The position numbers were made by a program, and so were the translations under genes. Below are positions 1 to 10,839 of a stretch of DNA of 64,000 nucleotides, one piece after another (the stretch's first letter is position 1; the number at the start of each line of letters is the position of its first letter). The notes under the pieces are model-generated. The model was not told where the DNA came from, did not search any database, and saw nothing but the letters and a program-made list of their open reading frames with translations. The stretch spans positions 50,065,201 through 50,129,200 of the forward strand of contig OY754470.1 of the NCBI GenBank assembly GCA_963575645.1, given 5' to 3'. Source of the stretch: Xanthostigma xanthostigma. Its lineage: Eukaryota; Arthropoda; Insecta; Raphidioptera; Raphidiidae.

Positions 1-620
1 TTCAATCCAGTGATATCTGGATTATTTTGATTAGATTAGCTTTCGAACGTTCTGTATTGTTGAACTAATCCTTTTCAGTATCTAACCAAGTCCACTACAT
101 GCAAAGTCGTAGAAGAGTTGTAGAGATATATCCCAGCGACTAGTCTTGCCGTTAGAGCTCGCCATGCCGTTATTATTATCAAACTTGTATACAGAATATC
201 CCTATAGTGTGCTCGTTGCTTCAACATTATGTTCCCACCCTCTCGAGTGGTATGTCGACTGCTCGGTGTTGACCTCTGATTTGATTGCAGGAAAATCACA
301 AATATGACTTTGAAAAGTTTGCATTTTCGTATTGTCAAAGTCTTCCTTTTATGAAACAAATGCGATCACGACATTTTTAAATCACAGCTTGCTAGAGTTC
401 ATTCATTCAGATATTTTAGTTTTGTACGTCTCACAAAAAAATGGTTTACTGTTTATAGCATGTAATTCGAATGAGTCTTTTTTCTGAAATAGGAATAATT
501 TCTTACTGACACGGTGACACCTATAGTAGTACGGTAAGGATAAACATTGCTAGTTTCCGCTAAAATACATGACTTTTTAAATAAATGATTTTAAAGCATA
601 TATTAGAAATCGTGTCCATC
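1..620. other. No gene seen
   Basis: AT-rich sequence with stop codons in every frame. I see no recognisable repeat, exon or RNA gene before the palindrome that starts near 621. Confidence 0.5.
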
Positions 621-835
621 GAGACAATTATTAACAAGAATCGCAGGATTGTGGACAAAAAGTTCTTTATTCAGTGTACGACGTTTCGTCTATAAATTTA
701 GACTTTTTCAAGTACAATTAATGTTTTAAATTTTCACATTAATTGTACTTGAAAAAGTCTAAATTTATAGACGAAACGTCGTACACTGAATAAAGAATTT
801 TTGTCCACAATCCTGCGATTCTTATTAATAATTAT
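621..835. repeat. Long palindrome (fold-back) with decayed hammerhead-like core
   Basis: Left arm about 621-723 and right arm about 736-835 are near-perfect reverse complements around a loop of roughly 12 bases. Both arms carry the same ~100-bp sequence, which includes GACGAAACGTC and GTGGACAAAA. The palindrome is the footprint of two copies of one repeat joined head-to-head. The arms differ by only a few substitutions, so it is fairly young or kept alike by gene conversion. Fold-back pairs of this kind recur at 35.3, 46.4, 46.7, 48.0, 48.3 and 55.3 kb. Confidence 0.9.
745..784 (+). ncRNA. Hammerhead-like RNA motif, degenerate core
   Basis: Reading the + strand: GTAC (745-748, stem I), TTGAAAA (749-755) where CUGANGA is expected, one extra A, GTCTA (757-761) pairing with TAGAC (768-772) as stem II, GAAA (773-776), the palindrome ACGT (776-779), C780, then GTAC (781-784), which pairs with the first GTAC. 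The geometry matches the other loci, but two core positions are changed (first C to T, and the second G to A), so catalysis is unlikely. A mirror copy lies in the left palindrome arm on the - strand. Confidence 0.4.
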
Positions 836-1555
836 CTAAAGCATTTTTTTTTTCAATTTTAAAGAACTCAAGTGTGGATTACTAATTTCAAAATATAATA
901 AAAACAATAACACAGCAATACACGAAATGACTGTACATATTCTAAAATCACAACAAAAATGTAATCTATCAACTAAATTTAATTACTAGAACAATGTTCT
1001 GAGGGCGTTGAAAATAAAACTTGGTAGACTATATCTGTGACCACTTAACAATGTCGTCTATGGTAATTTTTTTTGTAAAATTGAATTAATATTAGCTAAC
1101 GTAATACGGTAGTAAAAAACAGGGAAGTGTTTGTCGAATACAAAGGCTCCGTAGTTGTGCTTTTAAAAAATCTTGGTGCTTTTTTTTTTCAAAATTTTTT
1201 AACATACCGTTGAAACTTTAAAATATTTCTATTATTTTATTGTATTTCTCTACAAAACAAAATTATAATGACCGTAATAATTTTCAACTAAAATATAAAT
1301 ACTTTAGTTGAAAATTGTCATAAATAATAATAAAATAAAATTGGTTATAAAAATCAAACTACTGAACGTATTACAATAAATTTTAATAGAGTTCCAGTTT
1401 GATAGTGAACAAAATGAATAAAATATAAACCAAGACGAAACGTATAAATAAGCTACTTTTGGATCGTAGAAGGCAATAAGGTGATTAACCAATCTTAAGT
1501 TCTTTGAATCAATTTTTTACTGGTTTGTTTTAAAATATCGTAAACTTGTTTGTGA
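836..1555. other. No gene seen; small hairpin at 1280-1315
   Basis: AT-rich sequence with no coding signal. One short inverted repeat, ATTTTCAACTAAA (about 1280-1292) against TTTAGTTGAAAAT (about 1303-1315), is the only structure seen. Confidence 0.4.
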
Positions 1556-1628
1556 ATGTTATAGGACAGATGGAAGAACAAACACATGTTTGAATTCTGT
1601 GTCTTTTGCTTATTGAGCAATAAACATA

Positions 1629-1659
<31 letters not shown>
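1556..1659 (+). repeat. LINE-like 3' tail ending in (ATTT)n microsatellite
   Basis: A short 3'-UTR-like stretch ends in TTGAGCAATAAACATAT followed by about eight ATTT units (about 1628-1659). An AATAAA polyadenylation signal followed by a simple-repeat tail is the usual 3' end of a non-LTR retrotransposon. No reverse transcriptase coding sequence was recognised upstream, so only the tail of a 5'-truncated copy is claimed. Confidence 0.5.
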
Positions 1660-1661
<2 letters not shown>

Positions 1662-1719
1662 GCTGTTGCGGATTTCAATTACAATTTCACAAATAATTAA
1701 GAACTCAATCCATCTCTTA

Positions 1720-1825
1720 TAGAACAGAATCTCCCCATTTCAAATGGCTACTGCGTGCGAAATTAACCTAGATATAACTTCTTGTATGAACGAAACTCAG
1801 CTCACACGCTCAAGCTTTGAAGCTC
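1720..1825 (-). repeat. Dispersed repeat family C, fragment
   Basis: The stretch containing TAGATATAACTTCTTGTATG is the reverse complement of parts of repeats at 10.85 kb and 28.4 kb and runs in the same direction as the copy at 50.7 kb. The neighbouring GAACAGAATCTC also matches the 10.99-kb copy in reverse. Family identity is unknown. Confidence 0.45.
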
Positions 1826-2405
1826 TGGCAGGCGGACAGACATGATAAGAGTTCCTAGTGGCCACGGAACCCTAAACATGCCAAAAGTCCACATAAGCAA
1901 ACATGCTTTGTGGTTGCAGATATCCGGTGCGGTGTTGCGGCCAATAGCCTCCCCGTAGTCGGTAAAGTCCGAGTTATGTACATAAGCAAGCGGCTGCTTA
2001 TGTACAACTCTGCCAGTAGTCTACTGTCTGCATATGCACTGGGCGAGTTGTTGACCAAATTCGACCGCGATACCGTTTTATCTGATCGACCAGATGACTT
2101 GCACTTGAAACGATTACAGTGCATAAGCATTAAATCCGTAACTTGGATTGCGATGTGTACAAAATTCACACTTTGCTTACCAACTCTGCGTCGCTTGTCA
2201 TCTTCGACTAAAAATACATAGCTATGGTATAATGCTTATATCGTCACAATATATCCTAATTCGAGATTATACCACTGTCTTTATTAATCCAATTAATCCA
2301 ATCTCTAGGCTAGAGACAATAGGTTACGATTTTATTTAGGTATGTAGAATTATAATATACTATGCTTATTGTAGTATAATTTAACATACTCGTAAATAAA
2401 AAAAA
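1826..2405. other. Richer-GC unique sequence with a hairpin; no gene assigned
   Basis: An open frame of about 100 codons runs on each strand between 1855 and 2221, but neither product resembles a known family and the overlap suggests chance. GAGTTATGTACATAAGCA (from 1971) faces TGCTTATGTACAACTC (to 2010), an inverted repeat with a 6-base loop. This could be a short MITE or a chance palindrome. Confidence 0.35.
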
Positions 2406-2642
2406 TTAATTAAACGGCAACCGACGCGAATTGTCACCAGAAATAAAGCGCGGCACAACGATCTCTGGACTGATTTCGACATCACGATGACAGCTAATCA
2501 AGACTAATCCAGTCAGTCGTGACTGTCCCATGCTGTTTCTCAAAAAGTTTTTAGCCCCCTCGACAAGAAAAAAGTACGCTCTGGTGTCGCCGTTGACACA
2601 GATAGCGTCACTAGTATTGAGAGTAGCTGCGCCTGTGCTCAT
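2406..2642 (-). pseudogene. hAT-superfamily transposase, C-terminal relic
   Basis: An open frame of 78 codons on the - strand ends at a stop at 2406. Residues about 31-67 contain NFLRNSMGQSRLTGL, then LVLISCHRDVEISPEIV. This closely follows the conserved C-terminal hAT dimerisation region, in which a 'LRSTMGQERLxGLALLNIHRD' type motif is followed by an acidic stretch and an 'RF' ending. The catalytic core, zinc finger and N-terminus are missing, and the first ~20 residues do not look like transposase, so this is a truncated dead copy. hAT proteins cut and paste DNA and leave 8-bp target duplications. Terminal repeats of the parent element were not found around it, and it is unrelated in position to the hAT MITE at 18.8 kb. 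ZMYM1-like domesticated hAT genes share this C-terminus, but the lack of the rest makes a functional gene unlikely. Confidence 0.65.
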
Positions 2643-3170
2643 TGGATTCAGCGTGTCAAAATCTACCGGGTAACATTAAAATCGACCCGTTCTGGGAGAC
2701 TTCGATTTTGAAAATTTTTACAAGGGGGGGCGACGATTAAATTTTCATCATTAAATATAAAAGTGTACCAGATATGCCTGAAATCGCTGGGTAATTTTCT
2801 CTAATTTATTCCAGTCAGGTTAAAATTTAGACTGTCCTCCAAAGGGAATAAATTCTTTGGACTATTTAAAATTAAAATAGTATATTAGAATATGACATAG
2901 TAAAATACACCGTAATAAAACCATAAAATGTGGTATTATCCTAAAATACTTAAATTAAAATTTACTATCAGAATTCTCTATACAAACACGCGCATTGGCT
3001 AATCACATGTGTTTCCAAGGGGTGTAGCTTTGCCGGGTTGATTCAAACATCGGTACATTAAAATGTGTTTTCAACAAGGCTAGACTTTAATAATTGAGAT
3101 GATAGAAAAAGGTTTTTTTCTTAAATTTGATGTTTTTGGCACGGAGCAAAAAAAGCTATCCATTTATTTA
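2643..3170. other. No gene seen
   Basis: AT-rich sequence with no long frame, tandem repeat or strong palindrome recognised. Confidence 0.4.
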
Positions 3171-3275
3171 ATGGAGTAGCGCACGTTAGACCAGCACTTG
3201 CAACCAGCAACAAGCAGCTGGCAACGACCGTAAATCTGTCTAGCCGTGCTGGACCGATCTAGTGCGCTAGTGATG
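3171..3275 (+). repeat. Dispersed repeat family D (short)
   Basis: Contains TCTAGCCGTGCTGGACCGAT and then CTAGTGCGCTAGTGAT. A related string (CTAGCCGTGCTGGACC, then GATCTAG and GTGCTAGT) is found at 51.43-51.48 kb. The surrounding text is richer in GC than its neighbours. It may be the end of a Helitron-like or other non-autonomous element, but the type is not proved. Confidence 0.35.
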
Positions 3276-3566
3276 TGTCGTTTTCATTTGTTAATTTGCA
3301 TTGGTAAAACTATTTGAAAACTGCACTGCTGGTTATGCAGGTTTATTCTTGATAAGTGCGCGCGTCTTTTTAGCGTACGGTTTAAGAGTAATTTGTATTA
3401 TTTTCTGACTTTCGTTGAGACTACCAATTTTGTGTTTAAAATGTCTTGAACCAAAAGTAAGGGACTTTCGAATATTGATAACGTAATTGTAATATCAATA
3501 TTAGATGCTTGGGAAAACCACATTCCAAAAAAATTTTTTGTTTAAAAAGTTTGAAAAACCTTTAAT

Positions 3567-3601
3567 GAGCTGCTTTCGTATCATAATAGGTACATCATCA
3601 G
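3567..3601 (-). ncRNA. Hammerhead-like RNA motif with AGC-A-GCU stem III
   Basis: On the - strand: CTGATGA (3601-3595), one extra T, a stem II GTACC/GATAC with one C-A mismatch, GAAA, and then AGCAGCT followed by C. AGC and GCT are self-complementary around a single A, so stem III could form only between two molecules. The sequence is not part of a visible palindrome. It shares its layout, but not its stem sequences, with the ACGT-type copies at 35-56 kb. Stem I pairing is weak. Confidence 0.35.
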
Positions 3602-3682
3602 ATATGTATTTCCAAAACTCTTCACCGCATCTATCATGTAATTGTAATAATTTTTTTGAAGTTACCTAAAATAGACAGTTAA

Positions 3683-4535
3683 TTTTGACGTGATAACGTC
3701 TTATAAATTGATGAATCACCAATATTATAAATTGATAAAACACCGGCTGCATGTACGAAAAAGTGTAACGCGTAACGCATAACGCATAACGCGTAACGTT
3801 CCGCCTTTTTGCTAATTTCTCGCTCAATTTAAATCAGATCGGTTTGAAACCAGTCTTAAACGAAAGAGGAGAACATTTTACATAGATTTCGTATAACAGA
3901 AATTGATAAAACACCGGCTGCATGTACGAAAAAGTGTAACGCGTAACGCATAACGCATAACGCGTAACGTTCCGCCTGACCCTGTGCGTGCTTTTTGCTA
4001 ATTTCTCGCTCAATTTAAATCAGATCGGTTTGAAACCAGTCTTAAACGAAAGAGGAGAACATTTTACATAGATTTCGTATAACAGAATTTGCCTAAACGG
4101 TTTTTTTATACAAATTTATATAGAAAAATATTTTATACAAATTTATATAGAAAAATAGCTGTATAAATGCAATGTTGTGTAATGCATGACGCGACGCGGT
4201 CGGTTGTCTTTGTTTGCCGTACATGGAAATTAGAAGCAAACGTATGTCTTGTCTTAACATGAAAACAGCTGCATTTCTAATGTTTAATTCAATTTTTTGA
4301 CATTAGTATATTGTGAAATGCAAAGCCTGCTAAGTTAAGTATTGGAATAACTAATTATTATTAGAACATAATACTTTGTAAGTTGCAAACGTCACTTTTG
4401 ACATTTCTTATCATTCCGACACCAAGGATAAGCGGATTGAAACCAAATTTTGGGAGGTTTAGGTTATGTATTACGGAATACGTTATCACGTAAAACTATC
4501 GTCCGTAAACCGACTTTACAGACAACCATTTTTTT
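3683..4535 (+). repeat. Family A element, copy 1, with internal duplications
   Basis: Left end TTTTGACGTGATAACGTC and right end ATACGTTATCACGTAAAAC share the inverted core ACGTGATAACGT just inside the termini. The copy ends in ACAGACAACCA plus a T-run. About 171 bp is duplicated in tandem (units from about 3730 and about 3901). Only the second unit has TGACCCTGTGCGTG. After GAAAAAGTGTAACG comes a run of 7-base TAACGCG/TAACGCA units that varies in length between copies. A 27-base piece (TACAAATTTATATAGAAAAA and flanks) is also doubled near 4108-4157. There is no coding capacity, so it is a non-autonomous element of unknown class. Confidence 0.85.
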
Positions 4536-5185
4536 GAATATAAATTTAAAAAGCTACCTTTCTATATTAAACGGTAGTAACAAAATATAGTAGAAAGTGA
4601 TGTGGTTTTTATAGCTTTCTATCAATACACTATGTGTTGAAGAGGTTATAAATTGAATCTGTAACCATCGAGAATACAGCCCCGAAGAGAACATGTAGAA
4701 TGTGAGCTGTGACCCTTAGAGATACATAAATGTTGTTCATCACGGCAAAGGGTTATGTTATTGCCGGTGACCCTGCGTACTGTGGTCGAGCTTACGGTCA
4801 GTAAAGGGCTACGCCCAACGAGTTTTCGGTTCGTCCCGCGGGGCCATATTCAGCAGTTGAAACCGACGAGTAAGTACAAACACAACCTAAACGAACATAG
4901 TTACACATTACAGATGAAATCTAGACTTAAAGTTATGTTTACATCTTATTTAAAGGAGCTCAATAAATTTAAAAACGGTTTAACATTTTAATTGTTCATA
5001 CTTTCTTAACACTTGATTTGTATCTGTTTAAATTATTTATCGTATTACAGTCGTTTGAGTCAAATATAAAGGCTTGTTCACACAGTACGCACAAATTACC
5101 CTCACCACTTCTAAAGAACAAATTGAATATATTTTCCCAAATGAGAAAAAATACCCGTTTAAAATATTTTTACAGATAATGATAA
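4536..5185. other. No gene seen
   Basis: Short open frames on both strands (about 70-87 codons) have no recognisable motif. Nothing else stands out. Confidence 0.35.
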
Positions 5186-5447
5186 TACAAATGAAGGGTA
5201 AACGGGAAGAAGGCGATTTGTCAAAAAATGTAAATTGTGCAGGAGACCATTTTAAAGGGTTTAAGATCGTGCCATTTACTTGCTGATGCATTTCTTTCAA
5301 CGCTTATAACTTGTGACCTAGCGTATTCTTGTCTAAAATGAATACACCAACAGAAAGGTACGACTTTTGGCTAGAAGATGGCATAAAAAAATTAATTTCG
5401 TATTTTTACTGACAAATCGCCTTCTTCCCGTGTACCCTTCAAATATT
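5186..5447. repeat. Inverted repeat pair (fold-back)
   Basis: GAAGGGTAAACGGGAAGAAG followed by GCGATTTGTCA (about 5190-5223) is matched in reverse by TGACAAATCGCCTTCTTCCC followed by GTGTACCCTTC (about 5410-5440). About 185 bp lies between the arms. The right arm runs directly into family E at 5447, so the two may be one composite element. Confidence 0.7.
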
Positions 5448-5580
5448 AATAGCACTGTGGTTGAAACAACAATAAAAAATATAGAATAGTTACTTCGTAC
5501 CACAACAGTTTTAATAGCGGATGTACATTTCGGGAGCTATGCTTTCATCTTCAGCAAACACTACACTGTTTAAACAGTTT
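5443..5580. repeat. Dispersed repeat family E
   Basis: CAAATATTAATAGCACTGTG, TTGAAAC, then ACCACAACAGTTTTAATAGC and GGATGTACATTTCGGGAGCT recur at 38.24-38.34 kb; a shorter piece (GCGCTGTGGTTGAAAC) recurs at 52.51 kb. The right part encodes the hammerhead-like motif listed next. A small palindrome centred on TGTTTAAACA follows at 5560-5600. Confidence 0.7.
5519..5554 (-). ncRNA. Hammerhead-like RNA motif with AUGUACAU stem III
   Basis: On the - strand: CTGAAGA (5554-5548), one extra T, then GAAAGC-ATA-GCTCCC as stem II with two A-C mismatches that single G-to-A changes would explain, GAAA, and the 8-base palindrome ATGTACAT followed by C. The sister copy at 38.3 kb keeps GCTCCC, GAAA and the palindrome but has a damaged CUGANGA box. 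Confidence 0.4.
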
Positions 5581-6383
5581 AGTGTTTTAAATAATGATAG
5601 TCTAAATTATCAATAATTTAGCATTTATAATTGTTCTAGCATTTCAAAAGGAATTTTGATCCTGAGCAGCCTTTCAAAGCTGTCGATGTTTGGAGCTTTC
5701 TGACGTTTTTCAATAAACCTTGAAATATTATAACTATTTTTTAGCGTTCAAAAGCATGTCATTTGAACAATCTGTACAGTATGTTTTGATAAATTTATCA
5801 ATAATGACGTGTCGACGCGCCTTTAGTCGGATGTAGGAGTTGGAAACGCCTCTTCACTTGCTGATAAAACAACGATTTAGTACACATTTGGCGGTGTTTT
5901 GACCCACAGATAAACCTCGACTCGACTGAATGTATTCTGTTAAAGCTGTATTTTAGGATACATTATCTATCTCTTTCTTTCTCATAATCGTGATTTTGGC
6001 CACACGCCGTTGTCTCTCTCAATACATAGCCAAACCACTAATTGAACACATCTAAATAGAATGGGTTGTATAAACTATTATATTATAAGACCTTGATATT
6101 ACATAATACCAACTTAATATCCTAGAAATTGTAAACAATGCCGCAAGAACAGCCTGTTGATTAAAAATATATTCGTATAAAAATTACTTTCGGACGTTCT
6201 CTGTCATATATTTCAATATAAGTAAGGTCAAAGTAAAGCAAGACATTTTCGGAATAATCGGCATTTTTAAACTAAAGTTAAGATCAATTAAAAAAATCGA
6301 TCTTGTTCATATTGTAAACGAATTGATATTCGATAAGAGACTAGATATTAAATTAATGTAACCTCAAAATCAAATAACTAACA
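5581..6383. other. No gene seen
   Basis: AT-rich sequence with no repeat or gene recognised by eye. Confidence 0.4.
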
Positions 6384-6631
6384 TTTTTGACGTGATAACG
6401 TCTTATAAATTGATGAAACACCAGCTGCACGCACGAAAAAGTGTAACGTTCCGCCTGACCCTGTGCGTGCATGCGAGAGCGCAGTATAAGCGATAGAGAG
6501 TCGGTAAAAATATAGTTTGACAGCTACTAAAATTTAGGTTATGTATTATTAAATATGATATTCGAGCGGAATACGTTTTCACGTAAAACTATTGTCCGTA
6601 AACCGACTTTACAGACAACCAATTTTTTTTT
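6384..6631 (+). repeat. Family A element, copy 2, internally deleted
   Basis: It starts with TTTTTGACGTGATAACGTC and ends with CCGACTTTACAGACAACC plus T-run, as copy 1 does, but most of the interior is gone. The heptamer array is reduced to a single GTGTAACGTTCCGCC. After GTGCGTGC the text is new (GCGAGAGCGCAGTATAAGCG), then AATTTAGGTTATGTATTA rejoins the family right end. Confidence 0.85.
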
Positions 6632-7425
6632 CTCAAGTTATGTTTTGTAAAACTTGAAAGCATCATCAGAAGATGATTAGAATTGTTATTACTCGTCTCC
6701 GAATGCTGCAAACATGGTAAACAACGCCAGAAAAAAAGTGATGATTTTTAATGTTCCAAATAAAAAATTTAATATAAAAAACTTAGAGTGAAATTAAATT
6801 GCATAATACGTAGACGACATAATGATTGATACAAAATATGCATTAAATTACAAACATTTTCAACACCACTGATCGGATTGAGGTTAAAATCTATAAACCT
6901 GAAGAATTCCTTTCTGAGATAAGCACTAAAAAAATATTTTCAAATATATTGCATGCGAGAGCGCAGTATAAGCGATAGAGAGTCGGTAAAAATATAGTTT
7001 GACAGCTACTAAAATTTAGGTTATGTATTATTAAATATAATATTCGAGCGGAATACGTTATCACGTAAAACTATTGTCCGTAAACCGACTTTACAGACAA
7101 CCAATTTTTTTTCTCAAGTTATGTTTTGTAAAACTTGAAAGCATCATCAGAAGATGATTAGAATTGTTATACTCGTCTCCGAATGCTGCAAACATGGTAA
7201 ACAACGCCAGAAAAAAAGTGATGATTTTTAATGTTCCAAATAAAAAATTTAATATAAAAAACTTAGAGTGAAATTAAATTGCATGATACGTAGACGACAT
7301 AATGATTGATACAAAATATGCACTAAATTACAAACATTTTCAACACCACTGATCGGATTAAGGTTAAAATCTATAAACCTGAAGAAGTTCTTACTGATAT
7401 AAGCACTAAAAAAATATTTTCAAAT
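6469..7425 (+). repeat. Tandem duplication, two ~480-bp units
   Basis: Unit 1 (6469-6950) and unit 2 (6951-7425) both begin GCATGCGAGAGCGCAGTATA and both end AAAAATATTTTCAAAT. The repeat period is 482 bp. The unit includes the right end of family A copy 2 and about 315 bp of downstream flank, so a host segment was duplicated along with part of the element. Differences are few (for example CATAATACG against CATGATACG, and TTCC against GTTC near the ends), which points to a recent event. Confidence 0.9.
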
Positions 7426-9050
7426 CGATGTATTTGTGCAAGACTTAACCGTTGTACCACAAGTATAATCACAAAATAATTGAAATAAACCAAAATTTTA
7501 TGACGTGTTAACTTTTCCTATGTTTACTTGCCGTAGTCGGACATCATAATTTTTTTTGTGTTATTACAATAACTCCAATATATTTGTACTTATTGAAGGT
7601 TAGATAATATATATAAATATAAAACAAAGTATACACTCCCGGGTATAAAACATATTATGTTAAAACGAATTTCTATTTTATATTTATGACTTTATTTGTA
7701 TAATAAAATAAGTACATAGCAACCGTTCATAGAATTCATAATGGAGAGAAAATTTATAAAATTATTCGTTAAGTATCACTGCATATAAACAGGGTGATCT
7801 GCTGGTTGAAACTGTTTATTTATTTTGCCGTGACTTTGTGTAGAAATAAGCCTACATTAATTATCTTTGGGTAATTACCAAGATCAAAAAAAATCAACTA
7901 AAATTGAATTCTGATTTAAGAGTAGCCTAGATCTCTGAATGCGCTACTTATTAATTTTATGTTATTCAGGAATAACCAACTGTCGACCCAGAAAACCGTT
8001 AATACCTACTCCTTATTAAATTGAAATTTAAAGATTTATGTTATTTTGCATTGCCACTAAATAGAACATGGTTGAAAAACGTATTATAAAAATACATGAA
8101 ATTTCAACGAACTACTTTGTGAAATTTTCAAGTGTCTTTAATAAATATTTTGTGTTATTTTTGTCAAACCTGAAAAATCAGCAATAGTAATTCACAAAAC
8201 AAAAAAATGAAACATTTTTAAAGCTATATTTTTGCTGAAAAAACTCTCAAAACCACGTACTACAATTCTTTAACCGTGTTATCTGTAAATTGATGATTGC
8301 TCTCTCCAGAAACAAATGTATATCAATTCTGAAACTAGATAAAAAAATGTACAAATTCACATTTTTTCTGAATCATGTTGAATTAGTAGTCTAATATACA
8401 AGTATCATTTAATATTTGCGCTGAAATAGTACAAATAATATTTATTTACATTTCATAACATATTCTTGCTTGTGTTCAGCAGATATTCACATGTGAGGGA
8501 TGTGGATGACTGGCTATTTACTTTTATGAATATGTAAGCCAGTCATATTTACGAAGATAATATGTATATCTCTAACATAAAACCAAAATTAAATTAATTT
8601 TGTGCTCTCAAAGAATGTTGATTACTTGGCTACACAAATAAATATCAATTAAAAAAAATATTAAAACTGCAATGCGTTTGAAAATTCAATAAAACTAAAG
8701 AACGGACAGTTTTTTTAAATATTTGCTTTACTCTAAACGTAGTAGATAAACATATTACGACTAGTTTTACAGAATTGATACCAAAAATAAAATTTATAAA
8801 ACCTGTATCTTACAATAACCCAAGAATATTATTAGTTGAAGAGTTGTTTTAAAATAAAAACAGAAAAGTTTTACTTTTCCGTATAGATCCCATATCCTGA
8901 AGCGGGACCCATAGTCAAAAACTGCCCTCCATCGGGGCACAAAATTTAGGTTCATCATAAAATTTCAGTTGAGACAAAAAACATTTTCTTTGAATAGTTG
9001 CGGAAAAGCCAGTTTTAAACTATAAAATATATGAACACACTGTGTAATGG
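7426..9050. other. No gene seen
   Basis: AT-rich sequence with no long frame, palindrome or tandem array recognised. Confidence 0.4.
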
Positions 9051-9340
9051 TTCATTCGCACCCGGGGTGTGTATAGATGTGTGTTTGTGTGTACGAGCGT
9101 ATTGGGGAAATTGGGGGACAGCTGATCGGGGGGTTTGGGGTGACGAACGATTGGACAAACATACAAAGAGATGGTCTGTTCAACACACACACACGGATAC
9201 AGACATGTAGAGAGACACGTAACGCGCGTCTCCTCTCAATCAATACTCTGACCAGTCACTCACTGGACTCGATTGGACTGGTGCGTGGTTCGAGATAGAC
9301 GCAATATACACACGCTTTAACTGTGCCAGCAGTATTTAAT
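9051..9340. other. GT/CA-rich, higher-GC patch
   Basis: Contains irregular (GT)n and (CA)n tracts (GTGTGTTTGTGTGTAC, then ACACACACACAC) and G-rich runs. Short frames on both strands are composition artefacts. It could be a regulatory patch or a decayed microsatellite; nothing decides. Confidence 0.3.
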
Positions 9341-9676
9341 TTAGCCCTCTGGGCACCGAATATGTCCTTTAGGCAGCAGGTTAAATTTGTTTGAGCTGCC
9401 AGCTATACAGATCAGAATCTCAACTAGCGAATATAACAAATTCAATTTTTTTTTTGAAAATATTTTTTAACAAGGTGTTTCTAACGTTTTTACTGTACAG
9501 GGTGAGGCACATAAAGTGTTACAGAGCAATAGCACTCAAACTATTGATCATATCCAAAAATGTTTCAGGCAAAAGTTTTAGTGTTCGAGAAGGCCGTCAA
9601 ACTGGACCACTCTATTTTTTTATCGGTGGAGGCGCTGAAGCTACGTCAAGGTCAACTTCACTTTTTTTAACGAAAC

Positions 9677-10050
9677 CGTGTATTTTTTTTTCGATGACAT
9701 TATTAGCGATTTTAAGACGAATTCAGCAAATTACAACACAAGGTCATTCTAATCACGCAAAATCGTAGTCGAAAAATCTAAACTTATCGGAATATTCACT
9801 TTTAAAGAATCCACTAACCTTTGCTTGGGTCTACCTACGGAAGATGCTCGAAATGATGACATTTGTGGTGTAATTTCAGTACATACGTGACTATTTTGAA
9901 TATTCTGAATATTGAACAGAATATTCTAAAAATAAATTTTTTTATTTTTTTTTAAATAAATAAAAATAAAATAATTTGAATGACCTTGTGTTGTAGGTTG
10001 CTGAATTCGTCTTAAAATCGCTAATAATGTCATCGAAAAAAAAATACATG
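9677..10050. repeat. Fold-back repeat with ~75-bp arms
   Basis: Left arm about 9677-9752 and right arm about 9975-10050 are reverse complements: TCGATGACATTATTAGCGAT and TTTAAGACGAATTCAGCAA on the left return in reverse on the right. The spacer of about 220 bp includes an A/T-only stretch. Upstream text (ACAGGGTGAGGCACATAAAG at 9499) looks like an insect transposon end but was not matched to a partner. Confidence 0.85.
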
Positions 10051-10078
10051 GAATCGATTAGAAAAAAAATTATGGTAC

Positions 10079-10229
10079 TGTGGTGGAGGTTCCGGTGTTT
10101 GTGGTGGGAGAGCGTGTCTCTTGTCGTTTTTATCCAAACTAAAAAATGAGATTATTAACTCTTATTTAATTTGGTTAAAAACGACAAGAGACACGCTCTT
10201 CCACTACAAACACCGGAACCTCCACCACA
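10079..10229. repeat. Palindrome with ~59-bp arms
   Basis: TGTGGTGGAGGTTCCGGTGT with AGAGCGTGTCTCTTGTCGTT (10079-10137) returns as its reverse complement at 10171-10229, with a 33-base loop. The arms are richer in GC than their surroundings and nearly identical. It lies 28 bp from the previous fold-back, so one may have landed beside the other. Confidence 0.9.
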
Positions 10230-10356
10230 TGTTATTTTGTCAATTTTTGTAGGTTTATTACAAGTTGTTAAAGTTTCAAATCAATTAGACATGTGATGAT
10301 AGCGAGAGAAAAATGCGTTACTAAATTTTACCCTTCCAGACAGAAAGAAAAGCGAA

Positions 10357-10740
10357 ACTAAACATGAAATAATCCACTCGGACCTTTAATTGGGAGCCAC
10401 TGGCATAATGTGATATGGCGTGTGTATATGCGGACGACAAAACACCATCGTTCACCGGCTACACACCCAGATTGTCTCGCGCACACTTCGCTCACCATCA
10501 CTATCGTCGCCGTCGCCGTCGTCGTCCAACAGTTTAACATCGCCAACAGGATGTTTGGTGTCGTACGGTTACAACACTGCGTTTTAGTTACATAATTATA
10601 GTCTGTCCCACGAGTATTTAAATCATTATACTTGCTCCCCGGCCGCCGCTTCGCTCAGCGCCGTGCAGTTGTTCCGTTGGTTTTGGTGTTCTTCGGATAT
10701 TCAGGTCATTTTAATAAACGACAGTCGTCTCTTTCATTTA
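10357..10740. other. GC-richer unique segment, possible regulatory or exonic sequence
   Basis: Contains a (GTC)n-like run (CGTCGCCGTCGCCGTCGTCG at about 10505) and CCCCGGCCGCCGCTTCGCTC at about 10637, followed by GTGCAGTTGTTCC, which resembles an arthropod initiator. Frames of about 61 codons on both strands have no recognisable product. It stands out only by composition, so promoter or first-exon status is speculation. Confidence 0.2.
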
Positions 10741-10839
10741 ATTTAGTATTGGAGAATACCGAGGCACGGCTTCTGGTATGCTGAATGTATTTTGAAAGCT
10801 GATTTAGGCTAGACACGCATGAATGATAAATCAATCGAA

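Noticed and set aside
1855..2221. Opposing 103- and 104-codon frames as genes
   Set aside because: They overlap on opposite strands, neither matches a known family, and the region contains a palindrome.
6655..6690. TCATCAGAAGATGATTAG (and its duplicate at 7.14 kb) as a hammerhead-like core
   Set aside because: CTGATGA is present on the - strand, but the only stem nearby is a long AT-rich inverted repeat and the GAAA box is misplaced.
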